Below are positions 8,384 to 19,630 of a stretch of DNA of 64,000 nt, piece by piece. The stretch's first letter is position 1, and each line of letters begins with the position of its first letter. Position numbers and translations under genes: made by a program. Under the pieces are notes generated by a model. It ran no database searches, had not been told where the DNA came from, and worked only from the letters and a program-made list of their open reading frames with translations. Where the stretch lies: the NCBI GenBank assembly GCA_964016985.1, contig OZ024829.1, positions 70,165,267 to 70,229,266 on the forward strand. Reading direction: 5' to 3'. The DNA comes from Anodontia alba (taxonomy: Eukaryota > Mollusca > Bivalvia > Lucinida > Lucinidae).

Positions 8384-10435
8384 ATGACACGATTTCTGAT
8401 TAGAAGCGTCCTACTTCTGTTAATTGCTTTCCATCTGAGAGGCCAATATGTCTATGAAAATGTAGTTTTCCAAAAAGTAAATGAAATAAGTTTGACCAGA
8501 TCAGAGTGGAAGATTGCCTGTGTCTATGAAATAAAAGCTATCATAAATTACGTCAACTTAATCGGAAAAGAAATTGGGCAGGTGCATAAAATAATTGCAA
8601 TGGTCGAGAAAGATTATCGGCAAAACGCTGCCGCCGCGTCGATATATAAAGATAATTACATGCAGTTAGGCATTCGGGGTCATTCTGGCTTCTCGAAAAC
8701 ATTCGGACAAATGCGAAATGAAATACATTCGACTGCTTATAAAAGGTTACAATCTGAATTGGAGAGTTATGCATTTCTCAGTTCGAGCTCTCGCGAGCGT
8801 CGTAGTTTGATTCCAATCGTGGGAAGAGTGCTCTCAGGGATGTTTGGCCTAGCAACTGAGTCCCAGGTTCGAAGCTTACGGACAGGAATTAAAAACTTGG
8901 CTGCAAATCAAGAAACTATATATCATCAGGTAGAAAGTCAAATGTCCATGATTAATGCGTCAAGGAAGTATATCACGGAAAATAGACAAGCAATCAACAG
9001 ATTAGTTATCGGAGTACAACAAGTCGATATGAAACTTGAAAATATCAGCCAGATATTAGTTAACGACCTGAACACAATAGCGCGTTTCGTACAAATTTTC
9101 TCTCAGCTAGATTTGGCTCTACAAACAATAAAAAGGATGATTGATAGCGCCACAAGATACATTGATCATTTAAGATTCGAGCTGTCCTTCTTGGCAATTG
9201 GGCACGCTTCTCCAAACTTGTTTACAGCTGAAGAGCTCTCTAAAATCCTATTTCAAATAAAAAGTCGTATTCCGACAGCGTTCCGACTTCCATCACATCC
9301 GGGACGTAAGTTATGGTCATACTTCCGGACATTAAACTGTGCTGCGGTAATACAAGATAAAGCATTAATTATCCTAGTAACAATTCCATTAGTAGATGCT
9401 AATGATAGATATCAGTTATATGAAATACACAACTTGGCCTATCCAGATCCCTTTGGGAAGCCTCTGTCTTCTGGGACTAATATGTTAGCTCAATATCGAT
9501 TAGAAAGCGATGCCCTCATGGTCAATACATATCGCACTGAATACATATTCATAACGCGAGAGGAACTACATGCATGTTCTCATTCGGAGGGACACTATTG
9601 CAATGCGCAGCGCGCAAGATTACCTATCTCCAAATCAAAAACCTGCGTGATAGGCCTGTTCATGAAAAATGTCGACAATATTAAACGTTATTGTATTCCT
9701 GAAATTTATTACAATGTGCACTTGCCTCGTGCTGTTCATTTGAAAGATGGAATCTACGCGGTATCTACTAAGGAGCAATTCTCCTTATCTCTCACTTGTC
9801 AAGTGACTCCAGATAATGCGGTATTGGTAATTAAACCTCCGTTAACCATAATTCAGCTGCAAATGACATGCTCTGCGCATAATCAAGAGATTACTTTATC
9901 ACCGTATTTCATTACACAAACTACAACTCACCCTAAAAATGAACCATTCTTTGCCCTACTCCAAGAATCAAACTTTTCTGAAGTACGAATTTGGCAACCA
10001 TTCATTAGTTCTCTTCCTAACTTTTCCGCTGTTGAACTTCCAAATACCTTAAAAACGGTAGATAAAATTCCAATGAGCGAGTTCATTGACAGGTTTAAGT
10101 CTTTCCAAAGAATAGGTTTAGACACGAGCTGGCAGTTTCCATTTTGGGCAAAAATTTTGGTGGGAATTTTAATTCTAATAATTTTGGCAGTTTTATATAA
10201 ATTTCGACGGCATATTGCCTCGTGTTTACCTCGGAGGGGTAAACAGGAAAGCCCGAGTGCTGCGGAGCTGAAGGAAGTTATTACGAAAACGGACGTCGAG
10301 ACGAGCACCAAACCGGAAAACTGTGAAAAAGACATTCAGCTGGAAAGTACAAATCGGATTAAATCCATCTATCCGACACTGGACTTGACCATTGTGAAAA
10401 AGAATGAATCGATACCTGGAACTTCTTCTCCATGA
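8384..10435 (+). CDS. env: Envelope glycoprotein, F-type class I fusion protein
   Basis: 683 residues, intact. Residues 1-20 form a signal peptide (hydrophobic core VLLLLIAF, cleavage near RG-Q). A furin-type site RERR at 137-140 is followed by a hydrophobic, glycine-containing segment (SLIPIVGRVLSGMFG) in the place of a fusion peptide, then a long helical region (about 160-270) suited to a coiled coil. This layout, including the RRSL..G..FG..TE pattern after the cleavage site, matches errantivirus and baculovirus F proteins. Cysteine-rich ectodomain residues lie at 319-506. NxS/T sites include N191, N220, N540 and N556. A single membrane anchor spans about 587-606, followed by a cytoplasmic tail of about 77 residues. 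The start was chosen because it gives the signal peptide and sits five bases after a splice acceptor. Fusion activity is inferred from family, not shown. Confidence 0.9.
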   Translation: MTRFLIRSVLLLLIAFHLRGQYVYENVVFQKVNEISLTRSEWKIACVYEIKAIINYVNLIGKEIGQVHKIIAMVEKDYRQNAAAASIYKDNYMQLGIRGHSGFSKTFGQMRNEIHSTAYKRLQSELESYAFLSSSSRERRSLIPIVGRVLSGMFGLATESQVRSLRTGIKNLAANQETIYHQVESQMSMINASRKYITENRQAINRLVIGVQQVDMKLENISQILVNDLNTIARFVQIFSQLDLALQTIKRMIDSATRYIDHLRFELSFLAIGHASPNLFTAEELSKILFQIKSRIPTAFRLPSHPGRKLWSYFRTLNCAAVIQDKALIILVTIPLVDANDRYQLYEIHNLAYPDPFGKPLSSGTNMLAQYRLESDALMVNTYRTEYIFITREELHACSHSEGHYCNAQRARLPISKSKTCVIGLFMKNVDNIKRYCIPEIYYNVHLPRAVHLKDGIYAVSTKEQFSLSLTCQVTPDNAVLVIKPPLTIIQLQMTCSAHNQEITLSPYFITQTTTHPKNEPFFALLQESNFSEVRIWQPFISSLPNFSAVELPNTLKTVDKIPMSEFIDRFKSFQRIGLDTSWQFPFWAKILVGILILIILAVLYKFRRHIASCLPRRGKQESPSAAELKEVITKTDVETSTKPENCEKDIQLESTNRIKSIYPTLDLTIVKKNESIPGTSSP

Positions 10436-10978
10436 CCCTATAACATGATATTTATAGTGCTACTGTAGTTATGTTGTAGCAATGGTTAATTTTTCTTCTA
10501 TAACTGGATTATGCATATTTATATGTTTATAATTACAATGTATGTATACAATGTACGAATAAGACATGATTTATTGATGGACTTCTCCATTCATAAACTG
10601 TGACAGTTCTGTTGTTGGAGATCAAGATAATTGACAATATTGTCTGGTGTGCAGACAATGGAACTAACAATATTGGTGGAATCTAGGTACAATGGAATAT
10701 ATGTGTGTTCTTGAGAGAAGTAACTTGACTTCATTGAGAACTATATAAATGAACAATTGCAATTCGTAAACATTGCAATTCGATTGAAACTGTTTTTGAT
10801 GTTTAAAATATATGTTGTATATTGATGTTGTAACAACTTAGTATGTACCTCACAGTTATTGGGAATATGCCTCAGTGTACATAAATTAACTATGGAAATT
10901 TAAGATATGGGATTTGAGGATTTGTTCCTTTGCTTTTATATTTAAAGGAGCCCTGTCATTAAAATGACATGCCTCCTT
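10436..10978 (+). other. Env-to-LTR 3' untranslated region
   Basis: About 540 AT-rich bases with no gene. Near its end is a hairpin, and then the polypurine tract. Confidence 0.6.
10947..10976 (+). other. Hairpin just before the polypurine tract
   Basis: TGTCATT (10954-10960) pairs perfectly with AATGACA (10963-10969) across a 2-base loop, and the outer GGAG (10947-10950) can pair with CTCC (10973-10976). Its position suggests a role in RNA 3'-end structure or plus-strand priming; that is inference. Confidence 0.55.
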
Positions 10979-10991
10979 GAAGACAGGGGGG
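10979..10991 (+). other. Polypurine tract
   Basis: GAAGACAGGGGGG, interrupted by one C, ends three bases before the 3' LTR. It is the expected plus-strand priming site of an LTR element. Confidence 0.75.
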
Positions 10992-10994
10992 TGT

Positions 10995-11683
10995 TGTAAC
11001 AAAATAATGGCGAAACTGTATGGGCTGGGTAGTGGGTACCCTTACCTTTGGGCCAAGGGCTCCCTTATTAGGAAAGAGTATTTTATTAAGCAAGATACGT
11101 CATTGGGCCTACACTTTCTTTCTGGTTATTGAATTGTATCTTGGAAGCAAACACAGCTTTTGTATAAGCAGAGATTGGAAGTCTATTTCTAATCTTTTGG
11201 AAAATGAGTTTGGCAATAATAATCTACTACTAAATTATTCATCTCCCAGATTAATACTGATATTCTTACGCATGTATAACCACCACGATTGGGGAATGTT
11301 AGGACAACAGGCCCAATCGGGGAGGAACTACTGGTGATATCCTTGCGCACATGGAATGAGGTGCGAGGGAAGTACAATCTTGGGGAGAGCGGTTCTGATA
11401 ACTGGAGAGACAAGTTGTGTTTTCGAGTCGATCCGGTTGTGATAGATAAGTAGGGAGAGCGGTGTAGACAATGACTGTGCAATGAAGCAAGAGGCATATT
11501 CATTTATAACTGTTTAATGAATTTAAGAACTAGAATAAGAACAGAATATAATATTTCACAATAAATGGCACGGTTCAACAGTAAAACCCGTTTGTTGGCT
11601 TTCTTACTCATCCAAAGTCAAGTGCTTCCCCTCTGGGTGTGGTCACACCCCACTATACGATCTTGGACTCCGGCTTTGGGACA
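10995..11683 (+). repeat. 3' LTR (689 bp)
   Basis: Same ends and same length as the 5' LTR, and indistinguishable from it by eye, so the insertion is recent. AATAAA lies at 11560-11565. It is followed directly by ATAAA, the target duplication. Confidence 0.95.
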
Positions 11684-11688
11684 ATAAA
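11684..11688. repeat. Target-site duplication, right copy (ATAAA)
   Basis: Matches 1453-1457 and fixes the right boundary of the insertion. Confidence 0.85.
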
Positions 11689-11815
11689 CATGTATGTCAC
11701 ACAGGCGAATGGATCATTAGTGCTTGATTTTAATCTTACGTTTGTCAGTTTACCACATATACTTATGTAACAAATATTCTGTCTGTACATGTATTTAATT
11801 GAGATTGTCAGTTGA

Positions 11816-11848
<33 letters not shown>

Positions 11849-12320
11849 AAACATATGTACAGTGTGTACAAAAAAGAAAAATGCTCATGGTGAGATCCTC
11901 CACCCGGGTGGGGGGAGGTACCTGTTCCCTTGTTCCCCTTAAATATTTCAGCATTTTTCCTTGTTCCCCAAAAACAAAATCTTAATGTTCTATATTCCCT
12001 GTTCCCCAAAATTACCTTTGTTTCCCTGTTCCCTCCATTTTTTTTTTATTTGTGTTACCCATGTTGCCCTGAAATAAATGACATTCCTGTTCCCAACAAC
12101 CACTGGGAGGGCCTCCATGGTGGTGGGGTGATGCTCCGCAGTCATCTGTCTCAGTCTCACATGCTAATCATAGAATAGTCCTAAAGCTTCTAAATGGTGA
12201 AATTACACAATAGACCTCTTTACGTTTGCCAGGAGTGAACGAAGCGGGTGGGGAAGTAGCAGTTACTATAAAATACATAATTAATTATGCACAGTTCTGG
12301 GAAATTCTGGAAATCACCGT
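11689..12320. other. Gene-free stretch with poly-A and C/T-rich repeats
   Basis: An uninterrupted A29 run lies at 11818-11846 after GTTGAAT. At about 11925-12090 the phrase TTCCCTGTTCCCC recurs in degenerate copies. No gene is recognisable. Confidence 0.55.
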
Positions 12321-12329
12321 AATATGATC

Positions 12330-14275
12330 ATCCAAACAAAAATCTTACTGCATTCCAAACCATGTCCGACTGAGCTGAAACTTGATGGGAGGCATCACAG
12401 TGAGACAGATTCAAAATTGCTAAAATCAGTCCGTTCCGATATCCAAGATGGCCGCCATGGCCTCCAGCCATCTTGAAATTCTTCAAAGGACATCTCCTCC
12501 CTAACCGTAAGTCGGATTGAGCCAAAACTTGATGGGAGGCATCACAGTGACACAAAGATTCAGAATTGCTAAATCGTTCCGTTCCGATATCCAAGATGGC
12601 CGCCACGGCGGCCATCTTGAAATTCTTCAAACAACATCTCCCCCCAAACCTTGTCCGACTGAGCTGAAACTTGATGGGAGGCATCACAGTGACACAGAGA
12701 TTCAAAATTGCTAAAATCGTTCCGTTCAGATATCCCATGGCGGCGATCTTGAAATTCTTCAACGACATCTCCTCCCAAACCATGTCGGATAGAGCCAAAA
12801 CTTGATGGGAGGCATCACAGTGACACAGAGATTCAGAATTGCTAAAATCGTTCCGTTCTGATATCCAAGCTGGCCGCCATGGCAGCCATCTTTAAATTCT
12901 TCAAACGATATCTCCTCCCAAACCGTAAGTCTGATTGAGCCAACATTTGATGGGAGGCCAACACACATCACAGTGACACAGAGATTCAGAATTGCTCATT
13001 CCGTTCTGATATCCAAGATGGCCGCCACGGTGGCCATCTTGAAATTCTTCAAACGACATCTCCTCCCAAACCTTAAGTTGGATTGAGCCAAAACTTGATG
13101 GGAAGCATCACAGTGCAACAGAGATTCAGAATTGCTAAAATCATTCCGTTCCGATAGCCAAGATCGCCGCCAAAGGGCCATCTTGAAATTCGTCAAACGA
13201 TATCTCCACTCAAACCATAAGTCAGATTGAGCCGAAACTTGATGGGAGGCATTGGAGCATTATAGAGATTCAGAATTGCTAAAATATTCAGTTCTGATAT
13301 CCAAGATGGCCGCCATCTGGAAATGTTTCAAAGGACACCTCTTCCCAAACCGTAGGTCCTACTGAGCCAAAACTAGATGGGAGGCATCGGTGCGACATAG
13401 AGATTCAGAATTGCTAAAATTGTTCCGTTCTGATAATCAAGATGGCCGCCATGGCAGCCATATTGGAATTCTTCAAACGACATCTCCTCCCAAACCGTGT
13501 TGGATTGAGCTGAAACTTTATGGGAAGCATTGGAACGACATAGAGAGAATTGCTTAAATCGTTCCGTTTGGCCACCTCTTGAAACCACATCTGCTCCCGA
13601 ACCCTAAGTCAGATTGAGCTCAAACTTGGTGGGAGGCATTGGGGCCACATTAAGAATTGCTAAAATCATTCCGCTATGTCAGCCATCTTGAAAATTTCCA
13701 AACAACACCTCCTCCAGCCATCTTGAAAGTCTTCAATTGTTATCTGCTCCTGAACATTAAGTCGGATTGAGTGGAAATGGTGGAAGGCATCGGGGCATCA
13801 TGGAGATTTAGAATTGCTTAAATGGTTCTGTTCTGATATCCAAGATGGCCACCATGGCAGCCATCTTGAAAATCTTCAAATCACATCTGCTACCGAACGG
13901 TAATTCTGATTGAGCTCAGACATGATGGGAGGCATTGGAGTGTTATGGAAATTCAGAATTGCTAAAGTCCATCTGTTACAATGTCCAAGATGGCCGCCAT
14001 CTTGAAATTCTTCAAACCACATCTCCTCCCAAACTGTAGGTTGAGTCGAAACTTGATGGGAGGCATCGGGGTGACATGGTGATTCAGAATTGCTTCGTCG
14101 TTCAGTTCCAATATCCAAGATGGCGGCGATGATGACAATCTTGAAACTCTTCAAACAGCATCAGATTCTGAATTCCTAAAGGCAATCGGATCTGATAGCC
14201 AAGATGGCCACCATGGCACAATGTAACATATCATGATCAGCCTAATCCAGGTGAGCGATTTCTGGCTCACTTGGG
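12330..14275 (-). repeat. Degenerate tandem array, ~145-bp unit, with CTCACCTGG terminus
   Basis: About 13 diverged copies of a unit containing GATGGGAGGCATC, then CAGAATTGCTAAAATCGTTC, then the self-complementary core AAGATGGCCGCCATGGC with GCCATCTTG. Spacing between successive GATGGGAGGCAT motifs is about 135-150 bases. The array ends at 14250-14283 with CCAGGTGAGCGATTTCTGG..CTCTAGTT. This is the reverse complement of the AAC(A/T)AGAG..CTCACCTGG end also seen at 18.3 and 58.4 kb, so I place the element on the minus strand. Frames through the array are spurious. Confidence 0.75.
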
Positions 14276-14289
14276 TCTCTAGTTGAAAA

Positions 14290-17040
14290 AAAAAACCAAA
14301 AACGTAAGCACGAACTTTCGAAAGATGTCTGGTAAAATTTAAAATGTGTCATTCAAAACGGTGTCAAAAAATTTACAATCAAACGTTTTTCTTACTGGTT
14401 TATTGTAGCGGCCATATTGGAAGAAAAAATCAACGTTTTTTTGTGTTAATCCATTTCTGTATACCTTCTAATAAAGGCTATAGAAAACGGCAGAAGATTT
14501 ATTTAAAACGCAGTTTGCATGCGGTACTTAAAAATTGATGGCAGACAGGAAAACGGGGTACTCTCCCTTAAATGTGGAAAAGAACCGGGGTGTTATGTTT
14601 GTATATGCGCATGAGAAAAAAGACATTTTGCTTTCTGTTTTGAACATTTTTTTTCTTTTTATATGATGTACACAAGGTTTTATACTTAAAATATGTTAAA
14701 TATTAACTGAGACTCCACAGAAACGTACAAGTTTTCGCGAAATGCAATGTATGCGTTTTATATACAGACATGTCCATGCTTTCTTCCTATATCGATTTCC
14801 GATGCTAGGGTTGGTAAAAATTGAGTACAAGATTCCATTCTATACTTTATGCCCGTTTGCAGTTGGCAATGTAATAAGGCAAAGAAAATTTAACATTGTA
14901 CTATATGGGAAAATTTTTTATTTATTTTTATTTAAAGATAAAATCTGAAGATGAAATCTGGAGCGTTACATTTTCAACCAGCGTTTCATCACTTAACAAT
15001 TTTGGGGAGGTCTTCAGGGTTCACAAAACAGTTGATTTAAACTGAAACAAACTAGAGTATAGAAAACGACCTTCATAGGGGTTGGACAGCTCTAGAGCTT
15101 AAATTCTTTCCCTTGCTCCCTAGAATGCCTAGAGGACATCATATACGTCATATCAGACAAATAATTTCCATTGGTACAACTGGCGTTGTGTCTCTTGAAA
15201 ACTGGGGTTGCATGTTTGTGGCCTCTCTTAGGAATTGATGAAATCGAGGGTGTTTTTCTGTAATGTTAGCATAGCTGCCAAACGCTGAAGACACCGGCAG
15301 AAAAAAAAAAAACAAAAAAACTGCTGCCGATAAAAATCTTCAGATAGTCCTGAACTTGTCAGTTTTGATCCCTCCACTTCACTAGGCACAGTTTTAAAGA
15401 AGATATTAACAGGCCGTTTGATTCTTCACCAAGACCCCGACTTTCCAATTCCTTGACAGTTTCCTGGACCAAAGAAGCGGAAACAACTAGCCCCGCAATG
15501 CGTCTTTTTTATCATTTCTCGAGTCGATATAAAACAACCAGCGACTGACAGTGCATACGCATTAGCTCGTTCTTAAGGCCTACAGGGTCAGCTGAGATTG
15601 ATCTTGGGCAACTGGCTGATGTGGAAACAGAGTCTGGAAAAAATATTTACAAGGTTAATTTTATGCACTCTTGAAGGTAAGAAGAAAATAAAATAAGCAG
15701 GCATGATGCTGTAGCTTTTCAGAAAATCAAAATGCTTCAAACTGGCTTGATAAGCAGCAGCTTGACTTTGGTGACACAGTTCAACTATCCATCAGACTGC
15801 AGAAATTTGCTTAGTTTGCTTCGTGCATTAATTCAAAGACTTTTTCTGTAAAATTTTCCATCTAAGAGAATCAAATTCACATTATCAATCTATGGTTTTA
15901 AAATACTTCCTGGCTGTTTGTGTCACATCAGTCTTAGCCTGCAATATCAGCGTGCAAGTTTTCGTCTGATCAAGTCATTGTTCATCCAGCCTAGCAAAAA
16001 CCCTTGAAAAGGTCATAGATCAAGGTCGTAAGTGAGACCTTAATTCAATCTTAAAGTAATATGCATGGCAAGGCGACCAGCCGCCTGGATTTGTCCAGGC
16101 TGATCCAGACATATGAATCACCAGCCCGGATGCCCAGAATCATTTTTCATAGCCTGGATTTTTCAAATGAAAGGATAATTTTCTATATTTTACGGGTATT
16201 TTTTACCAATTCCATCTAAAACTTTTGTCATCAGCAAGTTCAACTAACTGCAAAAATAAAATAAAAAAATCAGACTGATTTCGAGCGGTGGGCGACCATG
16301 GTGTAGTCTTTTAATAAAACTACAAGGAATTCAAGTTATATTTTGTCTCAGCACGTTTATATGCAATAAATCGGCTATGGTATGAAACCTGGAAGTCCAT
16401 TTTAAAGTCTTTAAACATAGACAAACTTTTTAAAAATGCAACTCTCCAGACTTTAAATATTTGACAAGTATGTTGACTAATAAAAGCTTTCCCCGTATTG
16501 TGTCATTTTAAAATGTCTTTTTTTTTCCATTGTTAATGAAAAACGGACACAAAGTCAACATTGCACCTTATAGGGACACATTTTTTTAGTAAACTTATTA
16601 CAATAGAATTAAAAATTAGAGGGAGTTTTGAAAAGTTTTTCACTACTTAAATTTTTTGGGATGGACTTACATTTTTCGTGCAACAGTCAATATGTCATGT
16701 AAAAGCTGAGATGAGTCAAAGTTTAGGTGAGTTTTAAAGTAAAAGCTTAGGACTTCATTGCAATTTTCAAAATTTACGTGTCTTGCCCTGAGATGTTCAA
16801 GGTTGGGAATATTTATTTTTAAAATTTAACAAAATTTAAAACTATAAAAAAGAGGGGAGAGTTATAAAAAAGTGTCCACAAATTTTTTGACTGCCCATTG
16901 AAGTTTCTGCATCTGTTTTAGTTGCTTCCCTTTGAGTGTAGCAGCCATGTTGTGGGTAAAAATATAACATGGGTAAAAATATAAAATACAACCTTTATAC
17001 AAATTTTTCATCAGTTACCCCAGTCACTGAACTATTATGC
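14290..17040. other. Gene-free stretch
   Basis: AT-rich sequence without recognisable coding, RNA or terminal-repeat features on either strand. The frames at 14344-14538 and 14742-14948 are short and resemble nothing known. Near 16070-16150 there are short CCTGGATTT/CCAGGC inverted phrases. An exon of a host gene cannot be excluded by eye. Confidence 0.4.
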
Positions 17041-17070
17041 CAAGGGGGTATATAGTATTTGTCTTTTCTC

Positions 17071-17282
<212 letters not shown>

Positions 17283-17304
17283 AAATATTTCTCGTGAATA
17301 ATTA

Positions 17305-17722
17305 TACCTAGAAACTTGAAATTTGGTATACATGATGGGTATGACTAGTTGTATTGTAGAAAGAAAATAAGGTTGTAGGGGTCAGGTCTTTTAGAATTAA
17401 TCCTCTTTGTAATATTTGTTATATTTTCTTTAGCTTTCTTCTGATTTTAAGTGTACTTAGATGAACAACTATTTTCTGTCAAACTGAACATATACCTAGA
17501 AATTTTAAATTTGGTACAAACGATGGTTATGACTAGGTGTGCTATGGGAAAAGACATTGGGGGCTGTGGGGGCCATGTCTTTTGGTGTTTCCTTGAAATA
17601 TAATGTATTTGCTTAATAACTTCTGTTTTTTGATTTTGACATTGGGGGCTGTGGGGGCCATGTCTTTTGGTGTTTCCTTGAAATATAATGTATTTGCTTA
17701 ATAACTTCTGTTTTTTGATTTT
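17305..17722. repeat. Degenerate ~185-bp repeat with a perfect 85-bp tandem duplication
   Basis: ATACCTAGAAA..AAATTTGGTA..GATGG recurs at about 17305 and 17490. Inside the second copy, 17553-17637 is repeated exactly at 17638-17722 (both start GACATTGGGGGCTGTGGGGG), a recent duplication. Confidence 0.8.
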
Positions 17723-18089
17723 GATAATATTTACAGTGCTCCAGCTAGGGTAACCGGTGTTTTCAACGTGATATGGCCCAGCTAGGGTAAATTAGCAGGG
17801 CACTGCGTTGTTGCATTCAATGTATAAATAGGCATTTGAAAAACTACAGTGTGATCGAAATGCACACAACCCGGGTGACTACAGTAGCTCTCATTGTACT
17901 TTGTAGAGGAAAACTAAAATTTCATATCTTCTAACTGATATTTTGATTTTATGGGCGACTTATTCTTGCAAAGGATGTAGCTAATGCTTGTTGCATGATC
18001 TATTGACCATGCTGACCTAGCAACCATTGTTCTCTATCACTTTGTGATTCACCGAAGTTTACACATCGATAAAATCCACAAAAATAAAA

Positions 18090-18288
18090 CAAGAGGCTCA
18101 ATGAGCCTATACCACTCACCTGATATATGGCTGATAGAATGATACTTAAGTAATATTTCTATAATATTTTTCTCAAAAAAATTAGCTTGGCAGTCAATAC
18201 CATTTTTCAATTTTCTCCATTATAAGTCTATAGAAACACTAAAGTTGCCATAGCAACCAAATAAAAAAGCAGCCGACTTTCATGAACA
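18090..18288 (+). repeat. Truncated AAGAGG-family repeat
   Basis: Starts ACAAGAGGCTCAATGAGCC then ACTCACCTGAT, the family's 5' signature with a compensated stem (GGCTC/GAGCC). It is cut off after TAAGTCTATAGAAACACT, where the next family member begins. The same internal phrase appears at 24130-24175. Confidence 0.65.
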
Positions 18289-19555
18289 AGAGGCCCGTGG
18301 GCCACAATTCCCTCACCTGCATATTTGCAAATGCCATGCAAAAGTCTTCCTGTATTGCCACAGCAACTGGGACAAAATTTGACCATACCGTAAAACCGTC
18401 AAAGGTCATCCTAGTCTCATCATTTTAACAAACTTGGTAGACCTTGAGTCCCCGATACTATATAGCAAGATTTAGCCTCAAAGCTTTCTTAGTACTGGAG
18501 AAGATTTTTAAGTGTTTTACCATATATGGGCATGGCAGCCATCTTATTCAATGATGCAGAACCATCAACATCCTTTCGACAGAAGGCCCCATGTGAAATC
18601 TTTTGAAAATTGGTCAAGTGGTTTTATAGAAGAAGACGTTTAAAGATTTCAAGGTTTTATACCGCACAGGTGCAAGGGATGATATCCCCCAAGAGGGGAG
18701 CAAAATTATGATCCTAATTAAAATATTTTACTACTTTCATCATACAATATAAGTTTCGGTCATTAGTCTTAAATACATATTGAAAAAAATGATTTTTCAA
18801 CTTTCCCCGCATACAAATCTATAGAGACGCAAATTTGACCTTGCCGTATGATCATCATTTGAACAGAGCTTGAGTCCTCGATACCAAGATTCAGCCCCAA
18901 AGCTTTCTTGGTTCTGGAGAAGAGTTATACCATATACGTACATGGCGGCCACCTTGTTCAATTGCGCGGAACCATTTGAACAAAATGGCAATACCCTTTC
19001 GACAGAAGGCCCATGCAAAATCTTGTGAAAATTGCTCAAGCAGTTTCAGAGAAGAAGACAGGTAACGGTCCCCAGGGGACAACAGTTTGATTATAACTAA
19101 AATGTTTTACTACTTTAATCACTCATTGTAAGTTTCAGCCATACGTATTAAATACATTTTGAGAAAATGACTTTTCAACATTTTCCCCATACAAATGCAT
19201 GGGGACGCAAATTTGACTTTGCCATAAAAGGTCATAGGGTCATCATTTGAACAAGGTTGATCTTGACTCCACAATGCTATATACCAAGATTCAGCCTTTA
19301 AGCTTTCTTGGTTTAGGAGAAGAAGATTTAAGGTTTTTTTTTTACCATATATGGCCATGATCAACGGAACGTGACCATTTGTACAAATTTTCAATCCCCC
19401 TTTAACAGAAGGCTCCATATGAAGTTTGAAGAAAACTGGCCTAGGGATTTCCGAGGAGAAGTCGTTCAAAGGTGTGGACGGACGGACGACGACGGATGAC
19501 GGACGGCAAGTGATCACAAATGCTCATCCTCAGCCTTCGGCTGAGGTGAGCTAAA
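18289..19555 (+). repeat. AAGAGGCCC-family repeat element, ~1.27 kb
   Basis: It starts AACAAGAGGCCCGTGGGCC then CCTCACCTG and ends CCTTCGGCTGAGGTGAGCT, so the ends are inverted (CTCACCT / AGGTGAG). The body holds about three diverged copies of a ~350-base unit containing CAAGATTCAGCC, AAAGCTTTCTTGG and GACAGAAGGC. GGACGGACGAC-type repeats precede the 3' end. No coding capacity. I infer a non-autonomous mobile repeat, seen again at 58.4 kb. Confidence 0.7.
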
Positions 19556-19630
19556 ACACAGTTTCGATCCCAAGAATACTACAGAGGATATTTGGCCCAA
19601 TCGGCCCAGTGCCTTCAGAGTGAATAATTT

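Larger units (their letters stand above)
1458..11683 (+). mobile_element. Env-bearing Ty3/Gypsy retrovirus-like element, structurally complete
   Basis: A 10,226-bp element with, in order: 5' LTR, primer binding site, splice donor, gag, a -1 frameshift site, pol, splice acceptor, env, polypurine tract and 3' LTR, flanked by a 5-bp duplication. The two LTRs align without gaps at a constant offset of 9537 and look identical base for base. gag, pol and env are each open from end to end. Together these indicate a recent insertion, possibly still competent. The pol order PR-RT-RH-IN and zinc knuckles of form CX2CX4HX4C are typical of Ty3/Gypsy. The envelope resembles the F-type glycoprotein of errantiviruses and baculoviruses. 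Whether it makes particles cannot be judged from sequence. Confidence 0.95.

Noticed and set aside
7955..8390. Minus-strand frames between pol and env as an accessory gene
   Set aside because: Short, no recognisable motif, and opposite to the element's transcription.
12328..14154. Several minus-strand frames with repeated motifs, resembling a repeat protein
   Set aside because: They follow the ~145-bp DNA repeat, change frame between units, and the same array type at 59.2-60.7 kb gives unrelated peptides.
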